64,000 nucleotides of DNA from contig CAUEEP010000936.1 of the NCBI GenBank assembly GCA_958450365.1, positions 658,001 through 722,000 of the forward strand, written 5' to 3'. Source of the stretch: Mesorhabditis belari. Its lineage: Eukaryota; Nematoda; Chromadorea; Rhabditida; Rhabditidae. Below, one piece after another: positions 47,801 through 57,793 of the stretch; positions within the stretch are counted from its first letter, which is position 1; each line of letters begins with the position of its first letter. A program made the translations under genes and the position numbers. The notes under the pieces were generated by a model. The model did not search any database. It was not told the origin of the DNA and saw only the letters and a program-made list of their open reading frames with translations.

Positions 47801-50800
47801 CTTGTAAAATGAGTTGTATATCTCCAATCGGGAAACTTTTAATAGATAAATGTAGCCCAGATAAGGGGCTTTATTTTTCTATATAACACTTGGCACTTTA
47901 GTAATAAGCTAGGCATTTGCCAGCAATTTTTCCAAAAAAGGCGTCGCCATAATTTGCGATTAGCCTGTATCTATACAAATTTCTTTTTATTTTATTATAA
48001 ACCAACTTGACAACAGCTGGCAAGATCACATCATAATCGGTTTTGTTCAGTGGCAACAATTTCACTTTCTTCAAAATCTCAGCCATCAGCTAAATTTTAG
48101 CATTCATGAGAGAAAGCAATAAAGCCAAACCTTTAACAATTTTTGCAAAAGTCGCCCCGATCCATGAGAAAGTAGCTTTGCACAGAACTAAACCGAATTT
48201 CAAAATGCTAAACGAAAAGTATTTACGTTTAAAGCTTTTTTTTTTGGGTTTTTGGGGGGGGGGGCGCGTTTTTTGGGTTGGTGTTTTTTCACCACCTTAA
48301 TGCTTAAATACCAGCTTACGCTTTACCAGCTTAGGCTTTACCAGCTTACGCTTTACCAGCTTAGGCTTTACCAGCTTACGCTTTACCCGCTTTACCAGCT
48401 TACGCACCAATTTACGCTTTACCCGCTTTACCAATTTACGCTTTTCTCTCAGCCGATTAGTTTTCTAAGTCGTATAAATTTTTGAAAACGACCGTAATCG
48501 TTGCAAGCTTTTAGCAAATCTAGCTCCTTTTTACATCTTTTTGTATCCTGCATTAGTCTTTATAAAACCCAGACAAAATGGAGATAGATTGAGTAAAACT
48601 AGAGACAAGACTACTACAGTTTTCAAAAGTTAAAGTGGTTTAGAGCGGCTAAATCTAATCACCGATCTTACCTGACAAGTGTAAAATAGAACGGGTTCTT
48701 CAACAGGAGATTGGGGTCTTGTGTTGTCATCGTTCATTGTTTGGCCCGCAATCTGTTGAGATTCTAAATAAAAAAAATTATACTTTTAGAATTTTCTAGA
48801 GGTTTTAAGTTTTCAGCTATGGAGAATCTGACTTTTAGGTCCATGGGTTACAGTTTTTAAGTCATTTGAAAGAAAGAAAAAGCGTCGTCAGCGGTAAACG
48901 CCTGCCCAGCGGAAAGCGCGAACGCCTCGTTTTCCCCTGGTTATATTATAATTTCAAAGTGCTCACCTTTTTCGAGAATCTGGAGGAAACATTGTAAAGC
49001 ACCTTTCTGATAGCTGTAATCCTGAAAAAAAAAGAAATTTAGAGTCTAAAAATTTTTTAGCACAAAAAAATTCTCACCCGCAGCCTTGGATCACGGATAA
49101 ACTCATAGTAGAGCCAAATCGCTATCCGCCTTCTCTCTGTGTCCAAATCCAGCGTGAAAATGATCGAACTCAAGCTATAAGCAAATATTTTTTTTTATGG
49201 AAAAGTAACAAACTGATCAATCATTAGTGGATCTCTGAATTGTTTTTGATAAAATTCTCCATTTGCTCCGGGAAGTCGCACCAATGTCGTGATCAAACAA
49301 ACAGCTTTACCCACGTACTCTTTAAGACCAACAGCACTGTAAGTTAAAATAAAAATATAAGCTTTAAAATAATCCTGTAGAGTTTAAAAATCTCTGGACT
49401 CACTTTGGCTCGAGTTTTTTGCATAAAGCTTTTGCCAGTTGTTGTGCGTATTTAATGACGGCATCTGGGCGACGATTTAAAATGAAGAGCATAGCGGTCA
49501 ATGTGTGAAAGAGAGTCTAGAAAGATTTCTGTTAGGAAATGTTGGCTTTATTTGCATCTCTTCATTATATAATAGATTGAACTGACGCAATGCATACAAC
49601 TGAATTGTTCCATGATTTCAGAAAGACATCAAGAGACTCGGTTCAATAAAAAGTTGCAACTTACTGTCAAAAAATCTTTTGGCTTTACTGCTTCCATAAT
49701 CTTACAATAATAATGTCGCAGACAAAGTGCTTTAGACCAAAATTTTCTTTGAATGCTAGCTCTGCGCTGAGCGTTGACATCTCTCCGAAAAGCATAGATC
49801 TATCTACCGTAAATGCGTAAATACCTACCGCATTATAACTACCATAAATACAATTACCTACTGTACTGTAATTAAAACCCCAGGACTTCAATTTTTTCCT
49901 TCCTCCCTTAGCTAATAACTAATAAAAAGAAAAATGATTTTGGGTAAAACACCCGGGAATCGAACTCGCGCTGTGTGGGCTGTAGACAAGCGGTTGCGCC
50001 AAGGCTTCGATTTTTTTTCTCCCCCTCCAGAGAGGCTTCTATTCCAATACCAGCCGAAAAACCCGCCGTTAAGCTGGATGTTTTAGCATATTTTCGCAGT
50101 TTCTGACGACGCGCCGTTTCTCTCACCGTGGCGCAGTCGGGAGCGCGCTTGTCTACGGCCCACACGGCGCGGGTTTGAATCCCGAGTGTTTCGCTTAGCT
50201 TCTTTTTTCTATTTTATTAGCTGGAGGAGGAAGGAAAAAAAATAGAAGCTTTCTAAAGAAGTTTTAGCTTTATTGGTTAAAACAGGGTCGAGAAAATGCC
50301 CAGACAGACAGACAGACACTGTTCTGTTATATATAGTAGATTTACAGTAGTTTAAAAGTTCGCTCAGTGTTTATGTGTACAATTTTGTGTTTTTGCATTA
50401 AACGTACAATAGGTCTTGCTTCATCGCTGATCACAAGTCTCTGCAAGAGATCGATGCAGGTATTGATGACATGCGCCGGGATTTGTTGCGCATGCTCAGC
50501 TCGTTTTGAAATTTCCGGCATCAACTCGGGGATTTTATCCTGAAAAGGTTTGAAATCTTAAGCAGTTATCACTAAAGTGCACTGGAGGTAAAATAAAATA
50601 GGAGACTGAATAACGTTGGACGCCTCCGCTTGAAGCAAAAGATATCCAGCTTTGTCAATTGACTTGTAAAGTAGAATTTATCGTGTTTTGATTACAAGGC
50701 AAACTTAAAGTGCCTCTGAGATTCTGCAACTCACATGCTGGCCTTGTTTTGCAAGCTCGAAAATGGTTTCCACCCATCGCTGCATGTCGACGGCGAGATT

Positions 50801-53405
50801 TTGCATGAACGATGGATCGGGTCGATTCGAAGCTTCTTGAGTTGGCTAAATTGAGGAATGGAGAATTGAGCTTTTACAGGTCTAGCATTTCATGGAAAGT
50901 TTTCAATTTCCATTACCTCCACAATTTGTAGACATCGAACATCAAGATCGGTGATCACGGAGAGTTGTGTCATCACAGTCGATGCATTCGAGACACCCGA
51001 AGTGATCGATACAGCCGAGTTGCATGAACGAATCGAAGCGGCGCCACTCTGGAAACGAGACTTTAGAGATTTCTAGACATTTCTAGGCATTTCTAGTTTA
51101 CTAATAATGATTCTAAAAAGTTTGGTCTACTTAAAATAACGTTAAATACTGTAAACAGCTTTAACAAGTCTATGAATAAAAGTAAACAAGTAAACAAGCC
51201 TTTTCAAAGGTCAAAAAAACTTCAATCTTGATTTTAAAACATCCGTTGAACTATTTTCAACCATTTTCAATCATTTTTTAAAGTCGTTGACCAAATTGGT
51301 TACAAATTTGGCAGTAAATAAATATTAGCCGAAAAATCATAAAACAAGTCTTTCAGCGTCTCAAAACTCATTTTTTGCATATATTTTTTGATCATAAAAT
51401 TGTTTATATTAGTTAAAGGTCATTTTTAAAGCTGTACAGCTTACCAACAGTATAAAAACTTCATAAACACTTTAGAAAACTTAAAAATTGGTTTTGTAGC
51501 CTAACAAAAACCAATCGAAACTGAAGGGATTCGAACCAGGATCTAGCTGGGTCGAATGCCGGCACACTATCCCCTAGGCCATCAGGGCGTTTTTTGAAGC
51601 GAAGTAATTGAGCCCTATACCATGGCGGCGGTTTCAAAAGTGCCCAAACTTGAAAAGCGTTTTCCTCTTAGCTATTTTCTTTTTTAAAAGATATCTCTTT
51701 CAGAAAACTACCGTAATCAGCTGCCAGTTTAATTCAATTTGCTCAATTCTTGCATTATTGACTGAGTGTCATCAAATAATACCAAAACTGAGCTGATTGA
51801 ATGAAAACTGGCTTGGTTACGGTAATTTTTAGATGCCTTTTAGAAAACAATCGAAAAGTAACGCGGTTATAGTAAATCTACGTCTAGTTGTGTGTTTACT
51901 TGTTGTCTAAAAGTTATCGCTATTGCTGTAATTAATGTTCGACAGAAATTTATGACTAAACTATTATTCTTTAGTTTAAACTAAGTTGGTAAACAAATTT
52001 TGAAACGCTTACTCGAAACCGTGACATCGGTGAGTAGTGATGTCCTCCCATCCAATCCCCAACTCTTTGTTGAGCCATCGACGAGATTTGTTGCTGTTGT
52101 TTCTAAAATGAAAATGATAAAGTTTAAAATCAAAGAGTTCAATTCGAAAAAAAATGAACAGAATCTATTATCAACATTTTTTAAATTTTTAATTCACAAT
52201 CTGACAGATGGGATTGTCTTTAATTGTCCCTCATTTTTTAGAAATGAATGGAAAATGGGAAAGTAAATCGGTAATTGTTCGCTTCTTTGCAAACACCTTG
52301 CTGATGAATTTCTTGCGGTTTTGAAAGCATTAAAAGCATTAAAGGCAATTATTCCTAGTCAATTCTTATAACTATTATAGATCCTTTGTTTTGGAGGCAG
52401 GTTTAAAATTCACTTAGTTTAGGCTTAAACTTATGACTTGTTTTTTAGCATTTTGTGTGTTCTAATCAAACCCTAGGGTTATAGGTCAAGCTTATACAGT
52501 ACTGGACAATGAAATATGATGTTTGAAAAACGATCGTCACTTTCGCGCCTCTGTAACTCCCTTGTCTTTGAGTTTAAACTATTAGTGTTATACATTTTCT
52601 GAAAGCTCTTTTCAAGGGCTACACAATGGTAATATTAATATTTAGAAATACGGTAAAGACAATGGAGTTACAGACGCGCGAAGGTGACGATCTTTTTTCA
52701 AATATGATATTACATTGTCCAGTAGTTTACCTCAGCTAGAAGTCAAATGCAAGCCGAAATTTTAGTCTTAAAATCAAGCCAGAACCTGCCTTGTTTGGCA
52801 TGATCATTCTAATCTTTTCAAGGATAAACAAGCAACTGCATTGTCGCAAAATTCTGGTAGATTCTAGTATTCTAATTCATTCGCACCTCTCTGAGTCGAT
52901 TTGCCGGATCGGAGATATTCGGCCGGGAGATGGGTCGATGGTGAAAACCGCCGACCTGTGGGCTGCCAACATATTGAACCTGGAAATTTTGGTTGACAGG
53001 TAGATTTGACAATTGATAGAGTTGGTCACGTTGGTCACGATAAGAAAGTTGGTCACGCCGGTCCTTTTATCGGTTGAGAATCCAAAACATGGTCAACACC
53101 GGGATTCGAACCCGCGACCTCTGGCTTACTGAGCGAACGCTCTGCCAATGACACTGGAACGTATCCCATTGCCGCCAAGGTAGGCCTTATGCTTTACTAG
53201 AATTTGAATAGACTAATTGTATCGTAATTGATAAGCACAGGTAATTAGAGAGTTACTAAAGTCTAAGGGACTTCCATTCCGTCCTTTAGACTTCAGACAT
53301 TCCATTCCGTTTTAGTTTTATCGTTAAACTCACGGGAAATTGTGGAATTCCTGAGGTGGAGGGCTGCTGGTAGAAATAGAAATTCTCTTGATTAGATGGA
53401 TTCAT
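41827..53405 (-). CDS. Divergent Armadillo-repeat protein, possibly beta-catenin-like (18 exons, 644 aa)
   Basis: Exons in order: 53334-53405, 52013-52102, 50917-51048, 50735-50845, 50408-50539, 49665-49700, 49404-49516, 49214-49336, 49078-49174, 48967-49021, 48672-48763, 48007-48089, 47048-47276, 46378-46473, 44015-44098, 43820-43938, 41964-42139, 41827-41921. Phases agree at all 17 junctions and the last exon ends in TAA. The N-terminus (MNPSNQENFYFYQQPSTSG) is Gln/Ser-rich; from about residue 100 the protein is helical without membrane segments. Residues 374-400 (LPAVVKLLGSEDLLVIKETT) and 448-475 (ETVEEIQRNCLLCFHELLKI) recall the late Armadillo repeats of beta-catenin, and PVLFYTCQLMAEILK recalls another repeat. 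Nematodes have several fast-evolving beta-catenins (WRM-1, SYS-1, HMP-2, BAR-1), so a WRM-1 or SYS-1-like role in Wnt signalling is my best guess. Another ARM or HEAT protein is possible. The donor of exon 5 could instead be 50370. Confidence 0.75.
42655..42800. repeat. Direct repeat with a tRNA-like A box, left copy
   Basis: The block AACTCGAGTTTAT, ATTCAAGCAGCAGTGGTGGC and GAGTGGCAATGAGTTAGAG recurs at 43615-43740, so two copies flank the 12-base array at 42.9-43.5 kb. GGTGGCTGAGTGGCAATGAG resembles the A-box half of tRNA-Ser or tRNA-Leu; a B-box-like GTTCGACTTC follows in this copy only. Confidence 0.6.
42919..43463. repeat. 12-base tandem array with higher-order structure
   Basis: About 45 copies of TTTACTCGNTCG, where N cycles through T, G and C, interrupted at regular distance by the shortened form GATTACTCGGTCG. 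Blocks of four to six units repeat as a higher-order unit, the mark of unequal exchange. The array lies in the last-but-one intron of the Armadillo-like gene; its Leu/Val/Arg ORF is a repeat product. Confidence 0.95.
44563..44788. mobile_element. MITE 'TACTGGACAATG', copy 1 of 3
   Basis: Inverted terminal repeats TACTGGACAATGAAATATGA and complement (about 60 bases, continuing into CGTCACTTTCGCGCGTCTGT) enclose a short unique centre with AAGGGCTACACAATGG. The ends contain TA as a likely target site. It lies in an intron of the Armadillo-like gene. Confidence 0.9.
44935..45150. mobile_element. MITE 'TACTGGACAATG', copy 2 of 3
   Basis: The same element in the same orientation, 150 bases from copy 1 and more than 90 percent identical by eye, in the same intron. 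Confidence 0.9.
46713..47020. repeat. Fold-back element in an Armadillo-gene intron
   Basis: Arms of about 120 bases run from GTAGTCGATTATGAATGAGT through TTCAACGCAGAATCATTAAT and return as the complement after a loop of about 65 bases. A third, partial copy of the end (GTCGTAGCCGATTATGAATG) with decayed relatives of the arm is at 46527-46650. The right end lies 28 bases from exon 13. Confidence 0.85.
48310..48440. repeat. 15-base tandem repeat
   Basis: ACCAGCTTACGCTTT and ACCAGCTTAGGCTTT alternate, with later variants ACCCGCTTT and ACCAATTTACGCTTT; about eight copies. A homopolymer run of T and G lies just before it at 48237-48272. Confidence 0.9.
49948..50195. other. Divergent pair of tRNA-like sequences
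   Basis: The minus strand at 49948-50012 and the plus strand at about 50125-50195 are related: both have TGGCGCA with a GCGC D stem or its remnant, CTTGTCTAC, GCCCACAC and a B-box-like GAGTTCGATTCCC or GGGTTTGAATCCC. Neither forms a proper anticodon or acceptor stem. They face away from each other across about 110 bases of GC-rich DNA in intron 5 of the Armadillo-like gene. Confidence 0.4.
51517..51590 (-). other. tRNA-like pseudogene, Glu/Asp type
   Basis: GATGGCCTAGGGGATAGTG (A box), GCCGGCATTCGACCCAGC (anticodon arm with one mismatch) and GGTTCGAATCCC (B box) are in the right order, but the acceptor strands do not pair and the T stem is only three base pairs. It lies in intron 2 of the Armadillo-like gene. 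Confidence 0.45.
52500..52724. mobile_element. MITE 'TACTGGACAATG', copy 3 of 3
   Basis: The same terminal repeats and centre as the copies at 44563 and 44935, in intron 1 of the same gene, with a few substitutions at the ends. Confidence 0.9.
53098..53170 (-). other. tRNA-like pseudogene, Thr(AGT) type
   Basis: Minus strand: ATTGGCAGAGCG (D-arm part), TTCGCTCAGTAAGCCAG (anticodon arm; loop TCAGTAA would expose AGT but has C at position 33 and one stem mismatch) and GCGGGTTCGAATCCCGG (good T arm). The acceptor strands do not pair. A decayed tRNA or tRNA-derived SINE in intron 1 of the Armadillo-like gene. Confidence 0.45.
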
Positions 53406-53984
53406 CACTTTTCGGGCATTTACCGTACCGTGACTAAACTGGAGATAAATTTAGATGACTTTAGGAAGAGAAAACGATTACAAAAGTTAAAATTAATGAA
53501 AACGATTGCACTAATGATAAAATAAGAAAAAAAGAAGACAATAGAACGAAAAAGGGTTTTTGATTTAGCTACGGAAAATGTTGTCACAAGATTTCAAAGT
53601 ACAAAATAAACGTACACCATTTAGTACTTTTTCGACTAACGAAACGAATGGTGGGCTCATTTTTTGTGTGGTCTGTTTCTTGTCTCTTTACGTGGGTTGG
53701 CTTGGGGTGGGCAAAGGGGGTGACCCCGCGCGTTCTTTCCAAATTCAAATGACGATCGATCGATCACTTTTTGGTGAAAGGGGGAAGAGGGCGAGATACG
53801 CACCCTTGTCCACCCCTCACCCCACCTCCTGTCTCTCCATATATGTCCTCCATGATCCTTTCACCACTACTTCCGTTCCCTAATAAAATACGTAGAATGA
53901 GTTGAAATATCGAATGATTAAGTGAATAAATATACGCGAATTCCATGCAAATTCATTAGAGCCAGTACCATACTTTTCATTGTA

Positions 53985-54515
53985 TTGGGTTGGTGAATTG
54001 AAAACTGCCGGCTATTGTCATCTGTGACAGTTTGAGCACTTTCTTCAAAAGAAACCCATTTTGGTGTCAATGGAAAAGTTGTAGAGAATCAAAAATTAAG
54101 CTTATATCCAAATTTTCAGAATGATTCAAAAACTGGTTTTAAAGAAATGCCAAATTTACGAATTTTCTCAAAACTTGCAACAAAACTTGCATTTTAAGCG
54201 AAACTACTAGGTGTATCTTTTTGGAAATTTGGCTATAAGCCTAATTTTTGATTCTCTACAACTTTTCTATTGACACCAAAATGGGCTTCTTTTGAAGAAA
54301 GTGCTCAAACTGGGACATCTCCAGTCCTCCATTTTTGAGTCTCACACTTGTCTCACACACAAACCAAAATCCTACTACGAAAGAGGAATCCGCAAATTGC
54401 CTGTAAAATGGGCAGAAGTCGTCAATAAGAATGGAAATTATTTGGAATGAATTGATGGTTTTATGTTGAATAAATTTTAGTGCAAAGTCCGGCAGTTTTC
54501 AATTCACCAACCCAA
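53985..54515. mobile_element. Mariner-derived MITE, copy 3 of 5
   Basis: Full-length copy (531 bases) with both terminal repeats and TA on both flanks, 580 bases upstream of the Armadillo-like start codon. It could affect that promoter. Confidence 0.9.
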
Positions 54516-56323
54516 TAGTACTGGATAAGAGTAAAGAAACGAAAAATCTTTATGCTAGATAGAAACTAATTGATTGTGACTACTTAACAATATACATTTA
54601 TGTATTGTTACCAAAGCTTTATTGATTTTGAGTACTTGTTGACCAAGATATTCTATTGGTTTTTTTGTCTATCTTAATCCAAAGTTTCTCGGATAAGAGC
54701 TAGTATAAGTTCGAAATTGAAACGAAATTCTGAACAATTTCCCGAAGCTTTCAAAATCGCCTCTCTTGTCTCTTTCTTCCCATAGATGTTCTTTAAAAAC
54801 GCTCACTCCCTGGCACACCGATTCATCCCTTCATCAGCTACCTTTTCCGATCAACAAATACGGTATTTCCTAGAACTAAAGAATCCTGTTAGGCTGAATG
54901 ATTTGCCAATTTGCATGAGTCTGGCGTACGGCTACGTTCACAGATCTACAGGGTTCAATAGTTACCCTGACTCGGGATTTTAAGTATAACTCAGCACTCA
55001 GATCGGCAATCATTTCACGCTTTGTTTTAATAGAAAATTTAAATATTTTTCTACGGTGAATTCTTAAGTTTAACAAAAAAAGCTTTTTCTGGCTTTTTTA
55101 TAGAACCTCAAAGTTGGCAATCAGGAGTTGCTTGGCTTCTTTTGATTTTTGGCTTTTCATTTCGAGAAAATGAGATTGAGCATGTATTTGAACGCTTTTG
55201 GTTTTTCAATACGTTTTAAACATGATCAAACAAAGGTAACGTGACACTCAATCAGGTAAAATTTTGCTATTTTGGAAATCTTGCGAGCCTAAGCGTTGGC
55301 TTGTCAAAAGATGACCCTGTAAACCGAAAATTTTCATTTTTCAGTTGATGTTAAATGCAAATCTTTAACCTTTAAGTAAATGTAACCTAATAGAACTAAA
55401 TTTAGCGCTGAAGTGTTCACGAGCACTGAAATTTTTGTTAAATCCTCCAAAAACAAGTGCTTGTTTGTTTTTTTTGGAAAAAGCACTAAGCACTTTTTTT
55501 CTGGCTTTTTTATCGAACCTCAAAGTTGGCAATCAGGAGTTGCTTGACGAGGCACTTGTTTTTGGAAGATTTAACAGCTGAATGCACTAGCTGAACACCT
55601 TAAAATGTACATAAACTCCGCAAATGCCCCCCTCTCGCCTCTCACCTCACTCCCGTGCCTCTATGCCCCTTAAATTGCCATCGGCTGCACCAATCCGAAC
55701 TTCTCACTCAAACACACTTGCCAAATGAAGTGTTAGTGTCAAGAAAAGACAGATTTTTGACAAAGATGGTAATCTCATTCAGCAAGGTAGCAATTTCAAA
55801 CGAGATTTAAAAGAGATTTGGATTTGGATCAAAGAAGTAGTCAAGAGTAGACCTGGATCAAAAGAAAAATGGCTTTATTTTGGACAAAATAAAACAAAAT
55901 TAATAAAAAGCTTGTGTAATCTTGTAATTTGAATAAAAGTTCTTGTAAAAATCTATAAGAATCTCGAAATAATAAAAGCCATTAGTCAGATTGAAGTCAG
56001 AAAGAGAGTCTTCTTCTTTAGGCACTCTTTCTTGGCATGATTATTCTGAACAATGCAAATAAAGCCCTGAATTTATGAATGTTTATTGGGGAAAGTTGAA
56101 AGAAATGCTTTTCTTTGATCTTGTCGAAATCGATTCAATAAAGATTGAACCGGAAATTTTGAGGCTGGTTTTAAAGCAGAAATTGCAAAATAACGCTTAA
56201 CATGATAGCAATCAAAACTATTTTTTTGTTAGATTTGGTACTTGTCCGTGTCCAGAATTTGAATCTCAAATCCAAATTTGATTGATCAGACATTTTTAAC
56301 GATTTCAATAGTTGTCTTAAATA
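54516..56323. other. Intergenic DNA with dispersed repeats
   Basis: A segment near 54805-54870 matches, in reverse, the unit of the 32.6-33.9 kb array (TGGCACACCGATTCATCCC). ACCTCAAAGTTGGCAATCAG occurs at about 55106 and 55518, and AATCCTCCAAAAACAAGTGC near 55441 has a complement near 55553, so a hairpin of about 130 bases is possible. No gene is supported. Confidence 0.5.
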
Positions 56324-56900
56324 TTAGGTTCGTAAAAAAAGAAATGCGCGTTTTCGTTAAAAGTTTACTTTATCATAAAAACAAGATAACAATACATTAA
56401 TCCAAAAGGTATTCGCCATCTGCATCAATGACTTGTCGCCAACGTTCACGCAGAGAATGGATGCCCTTCTTGAAGAACTCGACCGGCTGCGACTCGAAGA
56501 AGTTGGACACCCAAATTTGGACCTCGTCGCGGTTCTTGAACTTTTTCTCGGCCAAGGCGCATTGATGCATTGATGTGGTGCATTGATCGGAGCAGATGGT
56601 AGTCGGAAGGCGCCAAGTCTGGGCTGTATGGCGGATGAGGCAGGACTTCCCAGCCCATTTCTTCAATTTTCTGCTGGGTGATTTTTGCGACATGCGGCCG
56701 AGCGTTGTCGTGGAGGAATTTTGTCGACGCCGTATCCACACCTTGACGTCGCAGCGCCTGGTCCACGCGGTCCAATTGGCCTTGGTAGAGGTTCGCCGTA
56801 ACTGTTTGACCCGAATCCAGAACCTCAAAGTACACCAGGCCTTTACTCTTCCACCAAACACAAAGCATCACCTTTGTTTTCCACAAGATTTGTTTTCAAT
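56324..56900 (-). mobile_element. Truncated, frame-shifted mariner
   Basis: From a terminal repeat TTAGGTTCGTAAAAAAAGAA the minus strand encodes the C-terminal half of a mariner transposase: LCVWWKSKGLVYFEVLDSGQ, HDNARPHVAKITQQK with the second catalytic aspartate, PYSPDLAPSDYHL with the third. A frameshift near 56560-56580 moves the end (NFFESQPVEFFKKGIHSLRE to the stop at 56397) into another frame. The N-terminal DNA-binding part and the other end are missing. Confidence 0.9.
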
Positions 56901-57167
56901 GTTTTCATATTATAATTGTTTCATTCAAAGCATTTTAAAAGTCCGTCATTTCCATCAAAAATAAATTTTTGATCGATACTACGCTTTTAAAAAGTTCAAG
57001 TTATCTAATTATTTTGACAATTGATTTTTATGGTTGTTGGGCTTCTTTAAAAGCCTGTTAAAAGCATTTTGTTAAATAACTTAGTAGCAAGACATTGGTT
57101 ATCGAATCGTGGAGCAAGACATTGGTTATAGAATATTATTGGAGTAGCAAGACTTCGTAGGACTTGA

Positions 57168-57453
57168 GCTTCCAGCAAGACAATGCCAAGCGGCATACCG
57201 CCAAGAAAACCAAGGCTAAGTTTGAAGATTTGGACGGCGCTGAGATTCTGCCACATCCAGCTTGTGCTCCTCCGATTATGACCTCTTCGGTTCAATGCAG
57301 CATTTTCTGAAAGGTCACTGATTTGAGTCATTTGAAGAAGTTGAAAAAGCGTGTCAAGAGTTCTTTGATTTAAAGGAGTCGGCTTGGTACCTCGAGCAGA
57401 TCCGAAATCTTGCTGATAGATGGCAGAAGGTCGTGGAGAATATTATTTGACTG
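57168..57453 (+). pseudogene. Mariner transposase fossil
   Basis: The plus strand holds LQQDNAKRHTAKKTKAKFED (second catalytic aspartate), then after a small deletion SDYDLFGSMQHFLKGH, a stop, and EEVEKACQEFFDLKES to RWQKVVENII and TGA. It belongs to a different mariner lineage from the copies at 7.1, 56.3 and 63 kb and carries at least one frameshift and one stop. Confidence 0.75.
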
Positions 57454-57793
57454 AACGAGCTATCTTATTCAATCTTCAATCTTTAATCTACTAAAAACTT
57501 TTATTTCCATCTTTGCTCAATGTTTTGCGTGTTTTCGGGTGGGTATCAATCACGTGTCTCTCGATCTTTCTCATTCTTTAACAGATGGTCTTTTCCCCAA
57601 AAAAAATGCCCCAACAAACCCCGTTATCGGCTAGAAAAAGCAAGAAACGAGAAAGGAAAAGAGAAGTTTTCTTTTGAAAAACTTTGGAAACGTTTTCTTT
57701 TGGAAACAAACAAAACCACACTCTATTCAGCAACTTTTTCGATTGAAATTCTTGTCATTTATTAGCCAGCTCTGGCCAGCTATATTCTGCGCA

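Noticed and set aside
53578..53883. 101-codon plus-strand ORF upstream of the Armadillo-like gene
   Set aside because: No domain, odd composition, and it lies antisense to the likely promoter; no splice or start support.
56596..56964. 122-codon plus-strand ORF
   Set aside because: Antisense shadow of the mariner transposase.
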